A DNA stretch of 64,000 nt from Rhipidocladum racemiflorum (lineage: Eukaryota; Streptophyta; Magnoliopsida; Poales; Poaceae). The notes beneath the pieces were generated by a model. It made no database searches and had not been told where the DNA came from. It saw only the letters and a list, made by a program, of their open reading frames with translations. This document shows positions 57,245 to 64,000 of the stretch, one piece after another. Location: positions 1,426,001 through 1,490,000 of the forward strand of contig CM070570.1 in NCBI GenBank assembly GCA_036346355.1, given 5' to 3'. A program made the position numbers and the translations under genes. The first letter of the stretch is position 1. Each line of letters starts with the position of its first letter.

Positions 57245-60090
57245 TCCTGCTTCCCCTTTAGTGGGATCTATATTGCGGGCCTTTCAGCGGAGCTTCGCAA
57301 CTCACTCGAATGCTATTGTCCGGGATGGCGGTGTTAGATTGGGCATTTCGAGCCGGTGGATTCAGATTGATGGCCGTTTGTTTTCTCTTATAGAGGATGC
57401 ATTTTGGCAGCCTAAATTTCACCGGTTAGGGAGGAGGACCACCGATCTTGCCCGGCTCCTTAAACTTCCAGACGAAGAGATCTTTGGCCAAAGAGATCTC
57501 GTGGCCGCCTCTAAAGGTAAATGGGAGTCGGGTTGGATGCACGGTGGTACTACCAGAGCTAGGCGGCTCGGACTCCCCCTTCGCACTTCCTGGGGCTTGT
57601 GAGGACTATCCGCTCGCCGGGTGGGGACGCGATCGCAGAGGAGGCCCGCGCTCGATTTCTGAGGGCCCTTCGACATCAAAGCTCTATCGCGACTTGGTGG
57701 AGGAGTATTGTTTATGTCGCATCGATCCTCACGGCAAGGAACCCTTGATCACTTTGGACTGGTCCCGGAGGAGATATCTCCGTGGTCCGGCAGGGGATCT
57801 GAGACTTAGAGCGCGTGAGCGCGGAAAAATTGGCTCGCAGACTCCTTGGTCCGTGCAAGGCAGTGAATATGAGGCTACTATGAGTGCCATTGGGGCCGAC
57901 GATGCCCTCGCTTCGCCGAATGGGGCTTCGAGCCGCTCCTCATCGGAAGGATCGGCGGTTCCCCTCGTCATGGCGGCGAAGCGATTCGTCTTGCTCCACC
58001 TCGGCCACCAATACCTCGAAGTGGGGGCTCGAGAAGGCGATGGCGATGAGGAGGCGGATCGAACGAGGAGTCGATGATGAAGGTGATTCCTCTCGACCGC
58101 TGCCGCCACATCTCTGTCCCCGGCTCCATCCGACCGGTTTGCACCACGGGACTTTACGGAACATTGCCGGCGATCGAGGAGAGTAAATCCCGAGACACCT
58201 CTTGCTTTGGAATCTCCGCGGCCGTGAGGCTATAAGCTGGGTTACATTCTTTGGTTGGGGCTGAGCCTCTCGCCCCTTCGGACTCCGGTCTACGCCTCCG
58301 GCGGGATTGCACGAGACCGCCCTCGGTTTCGTCGGATATGACACTTCAGGTCCTGTTCCAACTCCGTTGGCGAGTAAGCAAGGTCGACGGGAGCAATCTC
58401 TGGATATTCTTTCTTGGCCATCCTGGCGTCGATCTTGTTGACTTGGTGGCGGCGATGAAGGTGATACGCCGGTTATGGAGGATGCCGGGATCGCCGAACG
58501 TGGGTGGCGTGGCGGCGGAGAATTTGCGCTCCTTGGGCGGGTTCTTTGGCCATTGCTGAAGCTCGCGACCTTCAGCTAAACATTTCTACTCCCGATACCC
58601 CGTAGGGGCGGAAGGTCTTACTCCCGATACTTTTCCGCCACTCATTAGGGTATGATGTCTCTAGGGCTTGACGGCCGGGTGCAGGGGTGATAACGCGAGG
58701 CGAGGAAAACTTTAGAGCCATCGAACAGGATCGGGGCAAGACGCCTCGGTTTCTCGGCTCACATGAAGGAAGGGGTATGATCTCGCGGATGCTACCCCGA
58801 GAGGCTCCTTCCTCGGCGGAGGGCTTTATCCTCGCGTCGAGCGACCACGGCGGCTCTGGTTCCTCCTTCGTCAGTTCGACTGTCAAACTTTGTGGCTTGA
58901 TTTGAAGGAGGGGCATGCGGACCCACCACTGAAGAAAATGCGTGCGCCTTTTCTCCTTATAGTAAATCCATAAATTTATTTGGGGAGGTTAACGATCTTG
59001 CCCTTTGAGATGTCGATGGATCATCATCTGAAGGTGTTTATTTATTTCCGTTGTTCCCGTTTATCTCTGTATTCCTCGGCAACTTCTTCACCGTGATATC
59101 TCTTTTACAGGGGTCGTGGCTTTTAAAATGGTTCGCCGCTTTCGGGCATATTTTGATAAATTCAACGAAGGGGTTCAGATGTGCGAGGCGGCTAAGAAAC
59201 GAGTAGAGGAGCTGAAGCGGAGAAGGTCCATTTGTCGAGGCGCTCGCTGATTCTAGTGAGTCCTTGGCTAGGGCCCAAGTCGGCGGCACAAAGCCAAGAC
59301 TTGGCGGCTAAAAATGCCGAACTTGAAGGGGCTATCTCCATGATGCGAGCCGCTTGGCCAGAAGAAGAACGGGCTCGCTGCAGCGGTAGGCGGAATGAGA
59401 AAAAGAAGGAAGATCGTATAGAAGAGTTGAAGGGCCTCTTAGCTATGGCGGATGAGGCTAAGAATATCTTTGAAGAAGCAAGCGTAAGAGTTTCCTTCCC
59501 AGCTCGCGGCCGCGGGCGAGGCTTTCAGATGCACCTCACTTAACGCTCGACGTGCGAGAGGAGAGTTCTGGCGATCCGGAAGGAAATGGATTCCATCGCT
59601 TACTTGATTCATGGAGCGGCCCGAAGCCTTTGCAATGACTTCCTCGATTTGGCATCGACGCGCCTCCGAGCCGCATTCCCCTTCTCACTGGAAGCTATTT
59701 CTTTTCTCACGAAGTCTACTAAAATTTTCGGGACTCGGCGTTAACCTTGAGGGACTATCTGCGCGAGGCTAGGCTCTGTGAAGCTTTCGGTTGTTGGAGG
59801 CGAAGGATGCACACATGTTCGCGAACATTTTGGTTCTCCTCCGCTTACGCATCTTCGCCGGTTGGTGACCTCCTTCCCTCCGTGAAGCCCTCCATTTCTT
59901 GCATTCAGGTTGTCCTCGAGCTTTATGTCGATTCGGAGGCGACATGGCGATAATGTTGCGAAGGAATCGGTCGCGTCGTGCTCGGGCCCCGATGGTCGAG
60001 TTAGCGAAGGGAGCGGAAAACCGCCATCCACTTAGTTTGCACGCTTCGCATTATCGCTATACACTTCATGACTTTGGGAATGTAAACGCC
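57245..60090 (+). pseudogene. Antisense coding region of the Tat element, PMD-like and coiled-coil segments
   Basis: Plus-strand frames shift often but give RWIQIDGRLFSLIEDAFWQP and GRRTTDLARLLKLPDEEIFG at 57350-57480, which resemble the front of mobile PMD-type proteins. At 59130-59220 come VRRFRAYFDKFNEGVQMCE, then AAKKRVEEL. At 59290-59490 a coiled coil follows (ELEGAISMMRAAWPEEE, RIEELKGLLAMADEAKN). Tat elements are known to carry such an antisense reading frame of unknown function. No intact frame longer than about 210 codons remains. Confidence 0.6.
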
Positions 60091-61389
60091 TGAATTATCG
60101 TGTTGCATTTATTTGGACTTTCCGCCTTCTCGTCTCTTCGGCTTCCTGGTTGACATTTACTTTGCCTCGAACTTCGTTGCTTCCGTAGTGTATATCGCAT
60201 AACGTTGCATCATTTGGGGTCCCTCGAGCACTCTTTCTCTCCTGCATACTTTGTTCTTCCTAGCGCCCAACATTCGAGATGGATGGCCAAGCTCGCTCCT
60301 GCCAGTCGGCAGCGCCCCTTGGTTTTCAACCAGGGGCGAGGCTCCGCCACCCCACCAGCGGTGACCGGCGAAGAAGATGAACTCACGGATGGCATACGAT
60401 TTGGCTCTGGAGGAGCCGGGCGCGGGAGGAGGCCATCGCCGCGATATTTCAGCGTTCACCTTACGGTGGCGGCGTTCCCGCGACTCTGAGGTGACGGATG
60501 CTCTTGTTGCAGAAGACACCGTGCATAACAGCAGTAATAGTGGTCGTATATGTAATGGACCACCTTCGGTGGTACCGGTATATAAAAAGAATATCATTTT
60601 CTGTACTGCCTCTTTTATCTCTTTTTGCCGTTCCTGCTTCATTCTTGAGACTGGGATCAGCAACGTGATCATCCATGTTGATCTATATATACATGTATAT
60701 ACATATACATATATATTTTTTGAAGCTTGTCGTGTCGCATTGTTCAGCCGGTTGTTATTGTCTAGGGATCTCGAGGGTCGATTACCCATGGAATAGGGCG
60801 GGGTCATGGTCGTCGGCCTATTTTCTGGGGTTTTCAGGGCTTTTAGCCGTAGGCTTTGGGGCGTAACCTGCAGGTTCCTTGGAAAGACGAAGCAAAGTAT
60901 AAGCCTAACTCATCGCTTGTCAAATTCCTCGGTGAGCCGGCCGTAAACTCATCGGGGAGGTTATGCTTGCACCTAACTTCTCGCATTCGTCTTTGATCGT
61001 AGCCCAGAGCATTTAGGGCGATTGGACAGGTAGGCGATTAACTTTATTCTACATCCATAGATTCCTACCGTGGCGGGCTGCGATTCGGAGGCGGAGGAGC
61101 AGGTGGGCTTGCCCGACCAAGCGTTAAATGAACTCTAAGTGACGTCGGTAAAACCTTTGCTTGAGGGGACTTTTTCTTCTTTATTGTGGAGACAGTTTCG
61201 TACACACGCACACACATTGCGTAAAGAGTTACTACTGGTAGAACCTTTTCAGAGCGTCCAGTATTCCAAGTTCTTGGCACCTCCTTGCCTTGCACAGAAC
61301 GAGCTTATCGCCCCTTTTGTCGTGGATTCTTGGATGATATATGGTCCTTCCCATGTTGTTTCCAGCTTGGCAAAGTGGTGCCGCTTTCT

Positions 61390-64000
61390 TTAGCACCATG
61401 TCTCAGGGGCTAGGCTCCGCCTGGACCTTCTTGTTGAAACTTCGGGTTGAGGCTTTTGCGTATGCTTGTATGGTGTTCGAGGGCTTGAAGTTTCTGTTCT
61501 TCCCTCAAGTCGCAAGTATCCTCTATATCTTCTTGTCTTTGGAGCTTTAATCACGTGAGCGATTTGGCTTGTATCTCGGCGGGAAACGGCTTCTTCTCCA
61601 AATACGAGTCGAAATGGAGAGAATTTCACGCTTTGGTCGATGTCGAAGGGCCCATAAAACATTGGGGAGCTCGTCCGGCCACAAATCCTTGGCGAATCGT
61701 GGAGTCTTTTTTAATGCCGTCGAGGATCAACCCATTTGCTCTTTCAACAGCCCGCTCGATTGTGGATGTCATTGAAGCAAAACATTTCTACCCCGATACC
61801 CTCGCAATACTCTTTGAACCTCCGGAGTCGAATTGAGACCCGTTGTCGGTGACGATCCGAAAAGGACCCGTACTGCATATGATTGTTTTCCAGAAATTTT
61901 ACCGTCGCCTCGGTAGTGATCTTCGACACCGCTCCGCTTCGATCCACCTAGAGAAATAGTCAATCGCGACGATCACGAGCGGAGACTCGCCGAGCTTTGG
62001 GCAATGCTCCCACTATGTCCATTCCCCACTTGGCGAAGGGCCGATTAGCGGTATCGGGTGCAACTCATTGGGTGGTGCCTTCTTACGCCTCGACATCCAT
62101 CGGCATGCGTGGCAATGCTGGACCACCTCTTCCGCGTCTTTTAACGCCAGAAGGCCAATAGAATCCCATCAGGAAGACCTTTCAGCGAGGCTTACGGGGC
62201 TTGGTGTGCTCCACAGGTCCCCTGGTGCGCCTCTTGTAGGGCTTGTATCCCCTCTTCGCGTGAAATGCAACGAAGCCATGGAGCGCAGAGTCCATTACGG
62301 AAAAGCAACCCCTCTATTATGGCATATTTCTTTGCTCGCCTTTCCACACGCCTTGAAGATGCCTCGTCATGAGGTAGCTTCCCTGTAAGAAGGTAATCGT
62401 ACACTTCGCTTCTCCAGTCCTCGACCCTCGTTCTGGTGACTACATTCACATGCAAAGAAATTGAGGCGGCTTGGAGTTCCTCGAAGAAAACCGTGGGTGG
62501 TAGGGTCCCTCCGTTCGCAGCGATCTTTGCCAATTCATCTGCTCTTGTATTACGGGCTCTTGGAATAGCGAGGACGGTGAACCCCTCGAAGCCTTTTTCT
62601 AGTGCGCTTGTGCTTCCACATACTTTTGGAGTTGCTCGTCCTTTACTGATATTCTTTGGAGATTTGTCCTTGGACCAATTTTGAGTCGATCTGCAAGATG
62701 GCTCTTCTTGCCCCCATGGTTTTGCCTTCGTAGCCCGACAAAGGTGCTTCATACTCCGCCATGTTGTTAGTCGAGGAAGCGAAGTCTTAAGCGAACTCGG
62801 CCGGCTCCCCAGGGGCTCTCACGATCATTGCAATCCCAGCTCCTTTACTCCCCATGATCCATCCGAATTGATGGTCCATACCGTCGGAATCCTCCCTCTT
62901 CGAAGGTCGGAGACGTCCATTCTACCACGAAGTCGGCCAAAACTTGACTCTTGATGGCGATGACGTGGGATTATCCCCAACTCAAAAGATGCTAGTTCTT
63001 AGCCCATTTGTCGATGCGCCCGTGCTCTCCCTATTGGTCAACATCGAGCCGTAGGGGTATGCCGTTGGTACTTTGATACGGTTGGCTTGGAAATAATGGC
63101 GGAGCTTCCGGGATGCCATTAGCAGCGTACATCAACTTCTCCATTTCCGTGTATCGCAACCTCGCCCCTCGGCGCTTTAGAGACGAAGTATATTGGTTGT
63201 TGCTAAGCCTTGCGGTTGCACGATCTTTACTGTGACGGTGAGGGCTTCTTTGCCAAATACAATAAAAGCTCCTCGCCTTGCTTGGGCTTCGTAGGGTTGG
63301 CACTTCCATAAGATTTTGCTTCAATTTGTCGAAGCGGCTGGCATTCCTCTGCCAGCGAAGGTGCGTGTCGCAGTTGCTTTGAAGATGGGTAGACTTCGCC
63401 CGCGGACTTAGGGAGGAAGCGGTTGAGGCGGCAAGCCTCCTGCTAAGCGTTGTACCTCTTTCACATTCTGGCGGGGCCATGTCTTGGATAGCTCTTATCT
63501 TCTCGGGGTTCGCCGATGCCTCGTTGTGACACCAGGAATCCCAATAATTTTCCGCATCTACGCCGAAGACGCACTTGTTCGGGTTGAGCTTCATCCTCTC
63601 GGCTCTTAGGTGTTGAAAGTCTTCCTGAGATCGGTTAAATGGTCTTCCTTCTTCTCGCTTTTAACGATGATATCATCGACGTAAGCTTCCACGTTCTTTC
63701 CTAATTGGTCCGCGAAAACCTTGGCGATAAGGCGTCACGAAGGTAGCACTGCATTTTAAGACCCGAGCGGCATCCGAATAAAACAATAAGTGCCAAAGGG
63801 GTGATGAACGCCGTCTTGTCCTCGTCCTCCTTCCGCATGTAAATTTGGTGATACGAATAAGCATCAAGGAAACTCATCCTACGACCGGAGGTTGAGTCAA
63901 CGAGTTGATTGATGCGGGGAGGAAGTCATCTTTAGGGCACGCCTTGTTGAGGTCGGTGAAATCGATACACATCCTCCAAGCCCCGTATCTTTTTGACCAG
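61390..64000 (-). pseudogene. pol of the right gypsy element: RT, RNase H, integrase
   Basis: From the right edge: RT with INQLVDSTSG, SFLDAYSYHQIYMRKEDEDK and TAFITPLA near 63930-63810, then the catalytic region (EAYVDDIIVKSEKKED, near 63670); KLNPNKCVFGVDAE at 63590 and EANPEKIRAIQDMAPP, DKLKQNLMEVPTLRSPSKA. RNase H lies around 62750-62520 (FEGFTVLAIPRARNTRADEL). The integrase zinc region is at about 62230. The core is at about 62030-61450 with KWGMDIVGALPKA, VSKITTEATVKFLENN and KFSPFRLVFGEEAV. YVDD is preserved, but frames shift at least six times, so it is inactive though younger-looking than the left element. Confidence 0.88.

Larger units (their letters stand above)
56870..64000 (-). 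mobile_element. Ty3/gypsy element (Tat lineage), 3' part, with antisense coding region
   Basis: Pol runs on the minus strand from the right edge to about 61400. Beyond it a long region (57.0-60.1 kb) is coding-like on the opposite strand, the arrangement known for Tat elements such as Grande. Gag, protease and the 5' LTR would lie beyond 64000. The left limit and 3' LTR were not resolved; 56870 is a guess from the change in composition. Confidence 0.75.

Overview
The window is plant nuclear DNA, almost certainly from a grass (Poaceae). The genes have many GT-AG introns, exons are GC-rich against AT-rich introns, and the spaces between genes hold transposon families typical of cereals: Ty3/gypsy Tat-type and chromovirus elements, Ty1/copia Bianca-like and SIRE-like elements, Helitrons, Tourist, Stowaway and hAT MITEs, and a tRNA-derived SINE. 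I cannot name the species from sequence alone.

Layout. 1-5.9 kb is a decayed minus-strand Ty3/gypsy element (LTR, gag, protease, reverse transcriptase, RNase H, start of integrase) cut by the left edge. 6.2-9.2 kb holds a Helitron, a fragment of the mitochondrial ATP synthase beta gene and a broken plant-mobile-domain (PMD) gene. 9.4-12.0 kb is an intact minus-strand gene for an Arg/Ser/His-rich nuclear protein with two non-coding 5' exons. 12.5-15.6 kb is transposon debris: a nested MITE, a second MITE, a minisatellite-bearing Helitron-like element and a chromovirus integrase/chromodomain remnant. 17.0-25.4 kb is the best gene of the window, a complete 13-coding-exon eIF3a gene (985 residues) on the minus strand, including one GC-AG intron. 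25.5-35.5 kb is again repeats: a Bianca-like copia remnant, a Tourist MITE, a PMD fragment, an insertion full of a palindromic TCGGAAGTTCCGAT motif, a GRF zinc-finger gene remnant and a second minisatellite Helitron-like element.

35.9-36.5 kb is an intact single-exon PADRE (DUF4228) gene on the plus strand. 36.7-40.6 kb is minisatellite and MITE DNA. 40.6-44.1 kb is a METTL10/EFM4-type lysine methyltransferase pseudogene with frameshifts, a terminal-inverted-repeat element inside an exon and a SINE in an intron. 44.9-48.2 kb is an intact minus-strand RING-CH (MARCH-type) E3 ligase gene of seven coding exons plus a 5' leader exon. 49.1-51.1 kb is a 2-kb long-TIR element. 52.7-56.8 kb has a second Helitron in opposite orientation, a SIRE-like copia remnant, half a Stowaway and a 100-bp hairpin. 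57-64 kb is a Tat-lineage gypsy element whose pol is on the minus strand and which carries an antisense plus-strand coding region.

Four genes look intact (SR-rich protein, eIF3a, PADRE, RING-CH). They are ordinary independent eukaryotic genes, not an operon; two relate to RNA and translation, one to ubiquitin signalling and one to stress response. I did not find a convincing new biological system. The most unusual signals are the palindrome array at 30.4-31.7 kb, the mirrored pair of minisatellite Helitron-like elements around the eIF3a block, and the 2-kb long-TIR element.
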